NCBI GenBank assembly: GCA_029261405.1
Contig: JAJDBK010000079.1
Coordinates: 62,001 to 126,000 of the forward strand
Reading direction: 5' to 3'
From: Nitrospinaceae bacterium
Lineage (GTDB): Bacteria > Nitrospinota_A > UBA7883 > JAJDBK01
DNA: 64,000 nt
Below the pieces are notes generated by a model, which was not told the origin of the DNA, did no database searches, and saw only the letters and a list, made by a program, of their open reading frames with translations. The translations under genes were made by a program, and so were the position numbers. Positions 44,247-52,058 of this stretch are shown here, piece by piece. The number at the start of each line of letters is the position of its first letter. Position 1 is the stretch's first letter.

Positions 44247-44675
44247 ATGATCGACATACAAGAGGCAATCCCACACAGGCCACCCTTTCTGTTTGTGGAC
44301 AGAGTGCTTGAGGTAAATGATCTTTCGATCACCGCCGAAAAGGATCTGCCACCAGACCTCGATTTTTTCAGCGGTCATTATCCCCACTTCCCCCTGATGC
44401 CGGGAGTCCTGGTTTGCGAAGCCATTTTTCAGGCCGGGGCAATTCTTCTCGCCGGGAAAATCGACAAGGATAAACCGGGAGTACCCGCCTTGACGAGGAT
44501 ACGCGACGCAAAATTCAAAAAGATGGTGAGACCGGGAGACAAGCTTACGTTGACCGCCGAAATTGAAGAGAGACTTGGCGCCGCTTTTTATATGAAAGGC
44601 AAAGCTACGGTGAATGGCAAAACGGCTGTAACCGTGCACTTCACCTGCGCCATGGTAGAGGAGGAACCTGAATGA
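44247..44675 (+). CDS. fabZ: 3-hydroxyacyl-ACP dehydratase FabZ-like
   Basis: A 142-residue hotdog-fold dehydratase of type II fatty acid synthesis, from the ATG at 44247. The family start 'IPHRPPFLFVDRVLE' and the active-site helix 'FFSGHYPHFPLMPGVLVCEAIFQAGAIL', with the catalytic His and Glu, are intact. 'RIRDAKFKKMVRPGDKLTL' is the usual substrate-side strand. It overlaps the next gene, a FabI-like reductase, by four bases (ATGA), so the two consecutive steps are coupled. It may serve a specialised lipid rather than the main pathway, since other fab genes are absent. Confidence 0.9.
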   Translation: MIDIQEAIPHRPPFLFVDRVLEVNDLSITAEKDLPPDLDFFSGHYPHFPLMPGVLVCEAIFQAGAILLAGKIDKDKPGVPALTRIRDAKFKKMVRPGDKLTLTAEIEERLGAAFYMKGKATVNGKTAVTVHFTCAMVEEEPE

Positions 44676-45469
44676 GCTTTCTTCGGTTCGAGAATAAAAA
44701 ATACCTCGTTGTCGGAATGGCCAATAAGAAAAGCGTCGCTTTCCATATCGCCAAAATTGTTACGGACGAAGGGGGTGAGGTTATCTTTTCGGTACAGGAC
44801 GAAGATAAGAAAAAGGCCGTCGCCAGACTTTTCCCCACAGCCTCCTGTTACATATGTGATGTCGCCGACAAATCCGATATCGACAGGCTCGCCGAATCTG
44901 TTTCAGCCGCCCATGGACATATCGATGGCATGGTTCACTCCCTGGCCTTCGCCAACTTTTCCAACGGCATGGTTCCGTTTCACGAAGTCAGCAGGGACGA
45001 TTTCGTACAGGCGATGAATATCTCATGTTTTTCCCTTGTGGAGTTGTCAAACGCCTTCAAGGATATTTTCAGCAAAAATGGGTCAGTGGTCACCATCTCC
45101 ATCTCCTCCACGAGAACCGCTTCAGAAAACTACGGCTATATGGCGCCGATAAAAGCGGCTCTCGATTCGTCCCTTGTATTTCTGGCGAAAAGTTTCAGTT
45201 CCTTTTCCGAGGTGAGGTTCAACGCCGTTGCGCCATCCCTGTTAAAGACATCCGCATCGGCGGGAATTCCCGGTTACGTCGATTCATACCTCTTTGCGGA
45301 AAAACTTATTTTGAGAAAAAGGGCAATCACAACAACCGAAGCGGCAAATACCGCTGTATTCCTGTTAAGCGACGCTTCGTCCGGGATCAACGCCCAAAAA
45401 ATCGTTGTGGACTCTGGAATGGGGGTAAACTCCTTCGACTCCGAAGTGGTTTCAAAAGTGGTTAGATGA
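44672..45469 (+). CDS. fabI: Enoyl-ACP reductase, FabI-like SDR
   Basis: A 265-residue short-chain dehydrogenase with FabI features. The N-terminal cofactor loop 'LVVGMANKKSVAFHIAKI' replaces the classical GxxxGxG, as in FabI. 'GMVHSLAFANF' lies after the central strand, and the catalytic pair is Tyr-x6-Lys in 'ENYGYMAPIKAAL'. It reduces the enoyl-ACP made by FabZ. The sequence diverges from E. coli FabI in the substrate loop ('PSLLKTSASAGIPGYVDSYLF'), so chain specificity may differ. After its stop the 236 bases to the next gene hold only short inverted repeats. Confidence 0.87.
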   Translation: MSFLRFENKKYLVVGMANKKSVAFHIAKIVTDEGGEVIFSVQDEDKKKAVARLFPTASCYICDVADKSDIDRLAESVSAAHGHIDGMVHSLAFANFSNGMVPFHEVSRDDFVQAMNISCFSLVELSNAFKDIFSKNGSVVTISISSTRTASENYGYMAPIKAALDSSLVFLAKSFSSFSEVRFNAVAPSLLKTSASAGIPGYVDSYLFAEKLILRKRAITTTEAANTAVFLLSDASSGINAQKIVVDSGMGVNSFDSEVVSKVVR

Positions 45470-45705
45470 AGGAATTATTTTTCCTGTTCCGCGCCATGGA
45501 CGCATACTCTTTTTGTTTGATTCAGGATGCACATCTACCTTTTTAGTGGTAGTATGGCTTTAAGAATTTTGATATTTTTTGGCGGTCCGTCATTTGGCAG
45601 GATGACTCTTTTAAACCGCTGAACTTGCGGTGGGAGTTCCATCCATCGCATATACCACCCTAACACCGTTGCCATCAAATCGGTTGTTTGGTTTTGGAGA
45701 TTGAT

Positions 45706-46104
45706 ATGAAACAGTCATTCAAGGACAGACTTTATCTGTTGATGAAAGGCGAAAAGCCATACACATGGGCGCGGAAAGTAGGAATCGAAAAAGGTCTTTT
45801 CCAGTATTACTGGCAGAAAGAGAAGATCCCGACGTATGAAAACCTCCTCAAAATCCAGCGTTACACAGGCTGTTCCCTCGACTGGCTCTTGACAGGCAAG
45901 GCTGTGGCGATAGACCAGATTGAAAACCTCCCCATGGTCAAAGAGACAAACCCGGTATATGGCCAGATGAACCTGCGTCGGGCCGAGTCGCTCGAAAAGG
46001 TCAAAAAGCTGTACGCTTCGAGAGCCACAAAAGATATCGACCTCTTCGAGGGTATTCTCACCAAGTTTGTGGAACCGGCAAAAAAAGGCGCCAAGAAGAA
46101 TTAA
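45706..46104 (+). CDS. HTH regulator, phage CI-repressor-like DNA-binding domain
   Basis: A 132-residue protein from the ATG at 45706, which has GGAGA six bases upstream. The N-terminal ~65 residues form a CI-type helix-turn-helix ending 'YTGCSLDWLLTGKAV', the same kind of ending as in phage repressors. There is no S24 protease domain; instead a charged helical tail with a Lys-rich end follows. It stands alone between fabI and leuC, with its own intergenic region. It could be a domesticated phage regulator. The target is unknown. Confidence 0.75.
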   Translation: MKQSFKDRLYLLMKGEKPYTWARKVGIEKGLFQYYWQKEKIPTYENLLKIQRYTGCSLDWLLTGKAVAIDQIENLPMVKETNPVYGQMNLRRAESLEKVKKLYASRATKDIDLFEGILTKFVEPAKKGAKKN

Positions 46105-46199
46105 CGTACCGATTTTTTTCTTCTTTTGTTGATTTTACGTCACTCGTGCGCCATCATTACATGCTTGCACCCACTTAACCTGGATGGAATAAAACGCTC

Positions 46200-47480
46200 A
46201 TGGGAATGACGATCACAGAAAAGATATTGGCCGCCCACTCAGGGCACGAAACTGTAGTACCGGGGCAGATAGTCGACTCCGATGTCGATATCGCCCTCGG
46301 AAACGATATTACCGCCCCTATCGCAATTTCACGATTTGCAGAGGCTGGCGCCGACAAGGTATTCGACACGAAGAAAGTCGTGCTGGTACCCGATCACTTC
46401 GCTCCCAACAAGGATATCGCTTCGGCCAACCAGGCCAAGGTGATGCGTAATTTCGCCAAAAACCAGAAGATAGAAAACTATTTCGAGGTCGGGCGTATGG
46501 GAATCGAACACGCTCTGCTCCCGGAACGGAACTTGACGTTACCCGGAGATGTCATAATCGGAGCCGACAGTCATACCTGCACTTACGGCGCTTTGGGCGC
46601 GTTCTCCACAGGTGTCGGCTCCACTGATCTTGCCGCCACGATGATTACCGGCAAGATATGGTTCCGCGTGCCGGAGAGCATGAAGTTCATTTTTCGCGGT
46701 GTGAAAAAAAATCGTTTCATCTCCGGCAAGGACCTGATTCTCTACGTTATCGGCAAGATCGGAGTCTCCGGCGCTCTCTACAGGGCTATGGAGTTTACCG
46801 GGCCAATGATAGATGACGCGAGCATGGACGACCGGTTCGCCCTGGCCAACATGGCGGTGGAAGCTGGCGCCAAGAACGGAATCATGAAGCCTGACTGGAA
46901 GACAGAAGAGTTCATGAACTCTCAGGAGATCTCGCCCGGCAGAGACTTTACGCAGTACGAATCGGATGAAGACGCTTTATATCACTCCGTCTACGAATTC
47001 GACGGCGACGATATAGACCTTCAGGTGGCCTACCCCCATCTGCCATCAAACACCAGACCTGTTAGCGAAGCTACCGATGTCACCATCGACCAGGTTGTCA
47101 TAGGATCGTGTACCAATGGTCGTTTTCACGACCTGAAGGTCGCTGAAGAGATCTTGCGCGGAAACAAGGTGGCGCCGGGAGTCCGCATGATAGTGATTCC
47201 GGCAACGCAGAAGATATATATGCGGGCCATGAAAGAGGGACTGATAGAGACGTTCATCGACGCTGGCGCTGTAGTCTCGACCCCGACATGTGGACCTTGC
47301 CTCGGAGGGCATATGGGTATCCTGGCCGCTGGCGAGCGTTGTGTGGCTACGACGAACCGTAACTTCATCGGCAGGATGGGCGACCCGAAATCTGAAGTCT
47401 ACCTGGCTGGTCCCGCTGTGGCGGCGGCTTCGGCTATTACAGGTGTAATCACAGACCCGACCCAGGTGGTCACTGCGTAG
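46200..47480 (+). CDS. leuC: 3-isopropylmalate dehydratase, large subunit (short type)
   Basis: A 426-residue 4Fe-4S hydro-lyase that isomerises isopropylmalate in leucine synthesis. The length is that of the LeuC2/archaeal-like type rather than the ~466-residue E. coli form. Cluster cysteines are in '[13 protein letters not shown]', '[13 protein letters not shown]' and '[14 protein letters not shown]'. '[20 protein letters not shown]' is the usual substrate region. The ATG at 46200 is used; the second ATG two codons later is an alternative. leuD follows nine bases after the stop. LeuC2 types can include homoaconitase, but the leucine role is more likely with leuD adjacent. Confidence 0.93.
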   Translation: MGMTITEKILAAHSGHETVVPGQIVDSDVDIALGNDITAPIAISRFAEAGADKVFDTKKVVLVPDHFAPNKDIASANQAKVMRNFAKNQKIENYFEVGRMGIEHALLPERNLTLPGDVIIGADSHTCTYGALGAFSTGVGSTDLAATMITGKIWFRVPESMKFIFRGVKKNRFISGKDLILYVIGKIGVSGALYRAMEFTGPMIDDASMDDRFALANMAVEAGAKNGIMKPDWKTEEFMNSQEISPGRDFTQYESDEDALYHSVYEFDGDDIDLQVAYPHLPSNTRPVSEATDVTIDQVVIGSCTNGRFHDLKVAEEILRGNKVAPGVRMIVIPATQKIYMRAMKEGLIETFIDAGAVVSTPTCGPCLGGHMGILAAGERCVATTNRNFIGRMGDPKSEVYLAGPAVAAASAITGVITDPTQVVTA

Positions 47481-47489
47481 GAAAGCGTT

Positions 47490-47990
47490 ATGAAATTAAG
47501 CGGAAAAACATGGAAATTCGGCGCTGATGTCGATACCGATCAGATAATCCCGGCTAGATACCTCAACACCATCGACCCGGCGGCCCTTGCCGCCCATGTC
47601 ATGGAGGACGCTGACCCGACCTTCGCTGGTAAAGTAGGCGAAGGGGATATTATCGTGGGGGGGGATAACTTCGGTTGCGGCTCCTCCCGTGAACACGCGC
47701 CGATAGCCATCAAGGCCGCTGGTGTAAGTTGCGTGGTGGCCCCCTTTTTCGCCAGAATATTCTATCGGAACGCATTTAACATGGGCCTGCCGATAGTGGA
47801 GTGCAAAAGCGCCGCGGACGATGCGAATACAGGAGACGTTTTCGAAGTCGATCTTGCGGAGGGTTTTGTTATCAACAAAACTCAGGGAAAAACATACGAG
47901 TCGGCTCAGGTGCCGCCATTTATGCAGAACCTGCTAGACGCTGGTGGGCTGATCGCTTATACGAGAGAGCGGATCAGCAAGCAACCTTAA
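47490..47990 (+). CDS. leuD: 3-isopropylmalate dehydratase, small subunit
   Basis: A 166-residue subunit matching the short LeuD2 type. It has 'KFGADVDTDQIIPARYLNT', the substrate-recognition 'VGGDNFGCGSSREHAPIAIKAAGV' loop and 'FFARIFYRNAFNMGLPIVEC'. It pairs with the LeuC immediately upstream. leuA and leuB are not in this window. The gene ends convergently with the flagellar operon. Confidence 0.95.
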   Translation: MKLSGKTWKFGADVDTDQIIPARYLNTIDPAALAAHVMEDADPTFAGKVGEGDIIVGGDNFGCGSSREHAPIAIKAAGVSCVVAPFFARIFYRNAFNMGLPIVECKSAADDANTGDVFEVDLAEGFVINKTQGKTYESAQVPPFMQNLLDAGGLIAYTRERISKQP

Positions 47991-48025
47991 AGGAAAACCA
48001 CTTGCCCGGTAACCGGTATGGCGGA

Positions 48026-48433
48026 TTATCCGGGCCGGGTTTCCGGTTGTTCCTTCTCCTGTTCCGCGTTCTTCTCTCCCCCGGCTTCGCTAATGGAGAC
48101 GACGATACCTTCTTCAAACTCAGATACTTCAATCGCCGAAGTGGTGGCGTCACTCTCTTTTTTCTCCTTGTTCTCACTCGATTTCGTTGCGTGAGGTTTG
48201 GCTAGTTTACGCGGGTCTTCGTAGGTAATAGCTTTAACGCTCTTTGCCACGACCGCCACCGGTGGTGTTTTGCTCGCCATGGCGGTAAGCGCCTCTTTTG
48301 ACAACGTGACCCTGTCTACCTGGCCGACCTGGACGGTTTTTGGCAGGTGAAGCGTTCGCGATCGTTCGGCGTAATACTGCTGTTTGCCGTAAACGGCTAT
48401 GGCCTTATACGCTGGTGTTACACTTCCAATCAT
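48026..48433 (-). CDS. Small acidic-tailed protein of the fliD operon, unnamed
   Basis: A 135-residue protein that I cannot assign. The N-terminal ~60 residues are basic and contain 'VDRVTLSKEALTAMASK', a pattern common in proteins encoded beside flagellar genes (FlgM or FlaG-type segments with 'DxVxLSxEA'). The C-terminal half is disordered, rich in Lys, Glu and Ser. It follows the chaperone-like gene by nine bases. A late flagellar regulatory role is possible but not shown. Confidence 0.55.
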   Translation of the reverse strand: MIGSVTPAYKAIAVYGKQQYYAERSRTLHLPKTVQVGQVDRVTLSKEALTAMASKTPPVAVVAKSVKAITYEDPRKLAKPHATKSSENKEKKESDATTSAIEVSEFEEGIVVSISEAGGEKNAEQEKEQPETRPG

Positions 48434-48442
48434 GATGATAAC

Positions 48443-48874
48443 CTACGACTTCCTGTCGATGTATTTGGCATAGATTCTTTTCTGCATTCCGCCATAACCC
48501 GCTACTGATCTTCTACCTTGGGAAAAACCTCCCAACTCCGCCGTTATCGATCCCATAAGCGAACGGATTTTTTTCTCTCCCTCTGCTGAGACCTCGTTTA
48601 TTCTCTCCGATAATGAATCGATCTTTTCGGCCAGCTGTACGCTCCTCTCCTCTTCACCCGGGACAAAATCGCCCGGTGAATCGATTGCCTTGTCGATAGC
48701 GGAGTTTAACTGGCGCACCTGGTTCACCATCGTTTCCCGTTCAGACATGATCTTCATCGTCTGTTCGTCCACTGTTCCGCTGTCGAGCTTATCGTTCATC
48801 TCCCCTGCAAGTTTCAGAAGCTGGGCCAGAGAGTCCGCCAGCTCTTCCATTAACTTTGCAACATGTACGCTCAT
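48443..48874 (-). CDS. FlgN/FliT-like flagellar export chaperone
   Basis: A 143-residue helical protein directly after fliD. Three long amphipathic helices with heptad-like spacing ('LMEELADSLAQLLKLAGEMNDKL', 'ETMVNQVRQLNSAIDKAI', 'AEKIDSLSERINEVSAEGEKKIRSLMGSI') match the FlgN/FliT shape. Its basic end 'MQKRIYAKYIDRK' also fits FlgN-like proteins. FliT is the FliD chaperone in enterics and is encoded next to it. The family has low sequence conservation, so the call rests on shape and position. Confidence 0.65.
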   Translation of the reverse strand: MSVHVAKLMEELADSLAQLLKLAGEMNDKLDSGTVDEQTMKIMSERETMVNQVRQLNSAIDKAIDSPGDFVPGEEERSVQLAEKIDSLSERINEVSAEGEKKIRSLMGSITAELGGFSQGRRSVAGYGGMQKRIYAKYIDRKS

Positions 48875-48879
48875 TACTT

Positions 48880-50844
48880 TTATACCTTTACCGAAGTAAA
48901 AGATGGACCAGTGACACGCTTGCCCAGCGAGTTTAAGGCCGATGACGCATTACCTGTGTTGATTCCGATTCGCACGGAATCGTAATAACTCGATACCAGT
49001 CTACCGGTGTCATTCGGGTTTTTCTTGTAATGATCCACCACATGGCTTTGCATGACCAAAGAGCCGCTCGGAGTCTTTATGGCGTCGTTCACCGTAACCC
49101 GAAGTTTAGACAGAACACCATCCGGTATTTTGTTAAAAACGTCATAAACCCCTTCCGGATTCTCTGTTAACGTCTTGTTGAGTTGTTTTCTGTCTACAGA
49201 GAGGGTTAAATCGTTCCCGCTGGTTATACCGAGCCGGTCTATCCGGGCCGACAACCCCGTTAACGCCATTCCCTTTTCAGATTTATTGAATGGCGAACTT
49301 CCATTATCGCCTTCGGAGTTTAAGCGTTTGTCCATGTTATCCAGGGCGGAAACGTCCATCGGCTTGGGAAAAGAATCGTGAGGTGTCAGCCCCAGATCGG
49401 ATAACGACTGGGGGTAAGCGCCTATGGAATTTACCTTGCCGCTGGTGTTGTAGGCCATGTTCACCACCAGATCCTGAATCCTGACGTTATCCCTGACCGG
49501 TTTTTTTTTGTCGAGAGTCTCTTTATTAACAAGTTTCACCACTTCGTTATAACCGTCCACAAAAGATGTCACCTTTCCCGCCGCTTCCGTTGCGTCTTTG
49601 TAAATGGTAAGCGTAACCTCGTTAGATGAAGTTCCCTTCAGGTGGATCGTCACATTTTCCAGAACGCTGTTTACAGAGTTTCCGACGGTTGTATACTCCT
49701 TGCCATCGAAGGTGAATTTTGATGTTTCAGGCTCCGTAAAAAGCGAATTATCGTGGGATGTTTTCAGAACCTTCACTTCATCGTCACGTTTATAGTAGCC
49801 GAGCGTCTCCAATACGTTATCTGAGTCTTTCAGTGACAGGTTCGCGTCCCCACCCTGTTCGCTCTTTATGTAGAGTCTGTCCCCCTCGATATAAGCCGTG
49901 GCGCCGATACTCTCCGAACCGCCGTCGATGGCCCCGTTACCGTTGGCGTCTTCAGATGCGTCGAGGATTCCATCCTTGTCCCTGTCTTCGCTATACGAAA
50001 ATGAAGGAAGGTATCGGCCACCAACGTATACGGCGGGAGTGTAGAAAACATCAAGAGATCCGTTGGAGTTTATATCTTCCGAATACGTATCCAACACCTT
50101 GTTTCTATTCTGGTCCTCTCCGTAGTTGATAGCGTCCCGGATGTCGAACAATGTATCGGTGGTCGCAACGGTGATTGCATAACCGTTGACGGAAAACGAA
50201 CCTGAGATTCCAAGGGCGGAATTAATATTGGCAACCTGATCCGAGACTATCTTGTGCGATTGCGCAAGTCTGCTCACGGTGATGGTATGGGTATCGGCCA
50301 CTGCTCTGGTTGATGGTTCCGCCTGGGCCACATCAGGGTTGCTCGAGTTGGCCTTGTAGACGTTAAAGTCTGTAAGCTGGCTGACTCCACTGATTTTACC
50401 CTTAAGGTTTTCAAGGCCTTTCCGCAACCGGTCGAAAAATTCGGACTGGTTGTTCAAAGCCCTGTCATTCCCAAAAGCGAGTTTTATACTTAACGGTGAT
50501 GGTGTAAGCTCTTTTTCTATATCTGCGATTGTCTGTTGGGTTCTGTAGGCTGATCCGGCGTCACCACGGTTGGCAACCGCAGGTATTCCTCTACGGTTGT
50601 AGAAAGTGGCGGCGATGGCGGTTTGTTGCAACGATCTTTTTTCGTTATCCCCGATATTGGCCACAGACGACCAGTAACTGGCCGATACTGTTGTATTATT
50701 TGGCCTTTCCGCGCTTTTCCGACCGGTGTCTGACGTGGCGGACCAGTAACTTGCAGATGAAGAGTTGTTGGCGCCGTATAACAACGCCTCTCTTCCTACT
50801 CCGGCAGTCGCCGACCAGTAGCTTGCAGGTAAATCAGTAGCCAT
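48880..50844 (-). CDS. fliD: Flagellar filament cap FliD with unusual N-terminus and Ca-binding-like insert
   Basis: A 654-residue FliD-type cap protein. The core N-domain starts near residue 183 ('DTHTITVSRLAQSHKIVSDQ') and the C-domain is typical ('SFVDGYNEVVKLVNK', 'LSDLGLTPHDSFP', 'GLSARIDRLGI', 'DRKQLNKTLTENPEGVYDVFNK'). Two parts are odd. Residues 7-60 hold three ASYW repeats spaced exactly 24 residues apart, in place of the usual GSGLD start. Residues 243-307 carry four DxNxNG/DxDxDG loops (244-252, 257-265, 287-295, 299-307) like calcium-binding type-3 repeats. It precedes the chaperone-like gene by five bases. Confidence 0.88.
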   Translation of the reverse strand: MATDLPASYWSATAGVGREALLYGANNSSSASYWSATSDTGRKSAERPNNTTVSASYWSSVANIGDNEKRSLQQTAIAATFYNRRGIPAVANRGDAGSAYRTQQTIADIEKELTPSPLSIKLAFGNDRALNNQSEFFDRLRKGLENLKGKISGVSQLTDFNVYKANSSNPDVAQAEPSTRAVADTHTITVSRLAQSHKIVSDQVANINSALGISGSFSVNGYAITVATTDTLFDIRDAINYGEDQNRNKVLDTYSEDINSNGSLDVFYTPAVYVGGRYLPSFSYSEDRDKDGILDASEDANGNGAIDGGSESIGATAYIEGDRLYIKSEQGGDANLSLKDSDNVLETLGYYKRDDEVKVLKTSHDNSLFTEPETSKFTFDGKEYTTVGNSVNSVLENVTIHLKGTSSNEVTLTIYKDATEAAGKVTSFVDGYNEVVKLVNKETLDKKKPVRDNVRIQDLVVNMAYNTSGKVNSIGAYPQSLSDLGLTPHDSFPKPMDVSALDNMDKRLNSEGDNGSSPFNKSEKGMALTGLSARIDRLGITSGNDLTLSVDRKQLNKTLTENPEGVYDVFNKIPDGVLSKLRVTVNDAIKTPSGSLVMQSHVVDHYKKNPNDTGRLVSSYYDSVRIGINTGNASSALNSLGKRVTGPSFTSVKV

Positions 50845-50869
50845 GTCAGTACAAAGTTAACTTCCAAAT

Positions 50870-50896
50870 TAAAGTTAAGCAATCCGTTGCCGATAA
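50870..50896 (+). promoter_or_regulatory. Near-perfect sigma-28 (FliA) promoter facing away from fliD
   Basis: TAAAGTTA and GCCGATAA with an 11-base gap match 15 of 16 bases of the sigma-28 consensus, i.e. TAAA-N15-GCCGATAA exactly. It points rightward, opposite to fliD. Downstream there is an AAGGGGA ribosome site (50903) and a 15-codon frame, then the MITE. No flagellin or other real gene follows on this strand before 52059. Confidence 0.75.
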
Positions 50897-50919
50897 CGAT
50901 TTAAGGGGAATGATACAAA

Positions 50920-50967
50920 ATGAAAGATAAGCCGCGCGGACCTCTTCAAACGATAAAGTTCCGCTAG
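50920..50967 (+). CDS. Possible 15-codon ORF behind the sigma-28 promoter
   Basis: An ATG at 50920, about ten bases after AAGGGGA, opens MKDKPRGPLQTIKFR and stops at TAG 50965-50967, the first bases of the palindromic element. Removing the element with one copy of its CTAG duplication leaves the same stop, so the insertion did not truncate a longer gene. It may be a leader peptide or chance. Confidence 0.25.
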   Translation: MKDKPRGPLQTIKFR

Positions 50968-51131
50968 GAGTCTGTCGGACTTGGGGGTTCGTTAGCGAAA
51001 AAGCCCGGTTTTGAGTCAGATTGTTCGCTGTTTTGAGGTGAATAGTGGACCTATTCGCCAAAAAAGAGCGGATAATCTGGCCAAAACTGTGCTTTTGTAG
51101 CAGAATCATTCCAAGTCCGACAGACTCCTAG
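50964..51131. mobile_element. 168-bp palindromic MITE
   Basis: Perfect 21-base inverted ends (50964-50984 and 51111-51131: CTAGGAGTCTGTCGGACTTGG and its complement) enclose a core that is itself an imperfect palindrome centred near GGTGAATAG-TGGA-CCTATTCGCC. The whole element can fold into one long hairpin. The flanking CTAG (or TA) is probably the duplicated target. It encodes no protein; a transposase elsewhere would be needed. An 87-codon frame across it is not considered real. The remaining 51132-51324 stretch shows no gene. Confidence 0.8.
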
Positions 51132-51324
51132 TGAAGTCTCTTTCACTTACCCGCCACTCCTGATCAGTCCACCTGGAGCGCGTACATTCCCTATCTGCAA
51201 TATCGGCGGGAAACCTGAAGAACTTTAGCCTCAAACGAAACTTTTTCGCAGTTTCATAGTAACTAGTGGAAAAACAAAGAGATCTACAGCAGAAAAAAGA
51301 ATTAAAAAGGGGATTAGGGAGGGA

Positions 51325-51705
51325 CTATCCCACATTGGAAGTGAGCTTGTTAACCATAGCTATCAGGTCGGCAGGTTCGATTGGCTTGACAATATATTCG
51401 AGCGCGCCAAGGTCGTGAACAGTCTCAATAAAACTTTCCACATCAGCGTGACCTGTCAGGATTATCGCTTTCTGCCCTTTCCTGATGGCGGCGACCTGGC
51501 GGACAAAATCGGAACCGCTCATTTCAGGCATCATAAGGTCGGAAATAATCAGGTCGTACGCAGTGTCTTTTAATATATCAAGAGCCGCAACCGCTGAATG
51601 GGTAGCCAAAACGGAGTACCCCCGCTCTTTCAACAACTCCGTGGACCAGAGAAGGTGCGCCTCATCATCATCGACAAGTAAAATGTTCTTTTGCATGTTC
51701 CCCAT
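51325..51705 (-). CDS. Single-domain response regulator
   Basis: About 126 residues from the ATG at 51705 (AGGA eight bases upstream; ATGs at 51714 and 51696 are alternatives). The receiver is complete: 'ILLVDDDEAHLLWS', phospho-Asp in 'LIISDLMMPEMSG', Thr in 'AIILTGHAD' and Lys in 'YIVKPIEPADL'. The 'TGHADVES' segment and 'D-L-G-A' style resemble NtrC/hybrid-kinase receivers. No output domain is present. No partner kinase lies next to it; it could belong to the flagellar or the chemotaxis genes. Confidence 0.88.
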   Translation of the reverse strand: MGNMQKNILLVDDDEAHLLWSTELLKERGYSVLATHSAVAALDILKDTAYDLIISDLMMPEMSGSDFVRQVAAIRKGQKAIILTGHADVESFIETVHDLGALEYIVKPIEPADLIAMVNKLTSNVG

Positions 51706-51745
51706 ATTTTTCATCCTTCCGAATTCCGAACAGTATAGTCTAAAT

Positions 51746-51763
51746 GTGCGTGGCGCACAGCCA
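51746..51763. repeat. Interspersed 18-bp repeat, copy 2
   Basis: Identical to the copy at 40338-40355 (GTGCGTGGCGCACAGCCA). It lies upstream of the response regulator in a gene-free stretch (51715-52058). Confidence 0.7.
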
Positions 51764-51849
51764 TAAACGCTATCGCCGGGAGTCGAATGATTATTTTACA
51801 AGCTGTTCGCCGTGGCCTACGGCCAGGGCTTCGGTCAGTGGCAGGGCCA

Positions 51850-51875
51850 GTGGCGCGCCACAGCGAATATCGCTG
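51850..51875. repeat. Adjacent palindromes in the 51.7-52.06 kb intergenic patch
   Basis: GTGGCGCGCCAC (51850-51861) is perfectly palindromic and is followed at once by the CAGCGA-ATA-TCGCTG hairpin (51861-51875). The nearby CCGTGGCC/GGCC runs add further short palindromes. This gene-free stretch looks like a small repeat island. Confidence 0.6.
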
Positions 51876-51936
51876 GCGCTGGGAGCCGATGGTCTGGTTA
51901 CGGTCGCATCGGGCGGAGGCTCACTACAATTACCTC

Positions 51937-51981
51937 TATGATATAAATCATAACCCTTACCATCGGTCGAACGAATAGAAT
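51937..51981 (+). promoter_or_regulatory. FNR/DNR-like operator and promoter of the siroheme-protein operon
   Basis: TATGAT-ATAA-ATCATA (51937-51952) is a perfect dyad with the TGAT-N4-ATCA core of FNR/CRP-family sites. A -10-like TAGAAT lies at 51976-51981, putting the dyad centre about 42 bases before a start near 51986-51988, the class II position. An alternative reading is a plain extended -10 (TGATATAAA) inside the dyad. Low-oxygen or nitrosative control is inferred. Confidence 0.55.
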
Positions 51982-52058
51982 TAATCGCATAGCCGGTTGT
52001 ACGGCGGTATTTATGGCTGGATTACGCGGTAAGCGAAAACTATATTGGAGTGATTTAA

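Noticed and set aside
46105-46199. Leader peptide or T-box upstream of leuC
   Set aside because: The 95-base gap holds no leucine-rich ORF and no specifier/antiterminator structure.
50883-50905. Sigma-54 promoter for fliD on the minus strand (GG...GC pattern)
   Set aside because: The distance between GG and GC is nine bases instead of ten, and flanking consensus bases are poor.
50846-51109. 87-codon minus-strand ORF upstream of fliD
   Set aside because: It runs through the MITE and has no ribosome site or recognisable protein features.
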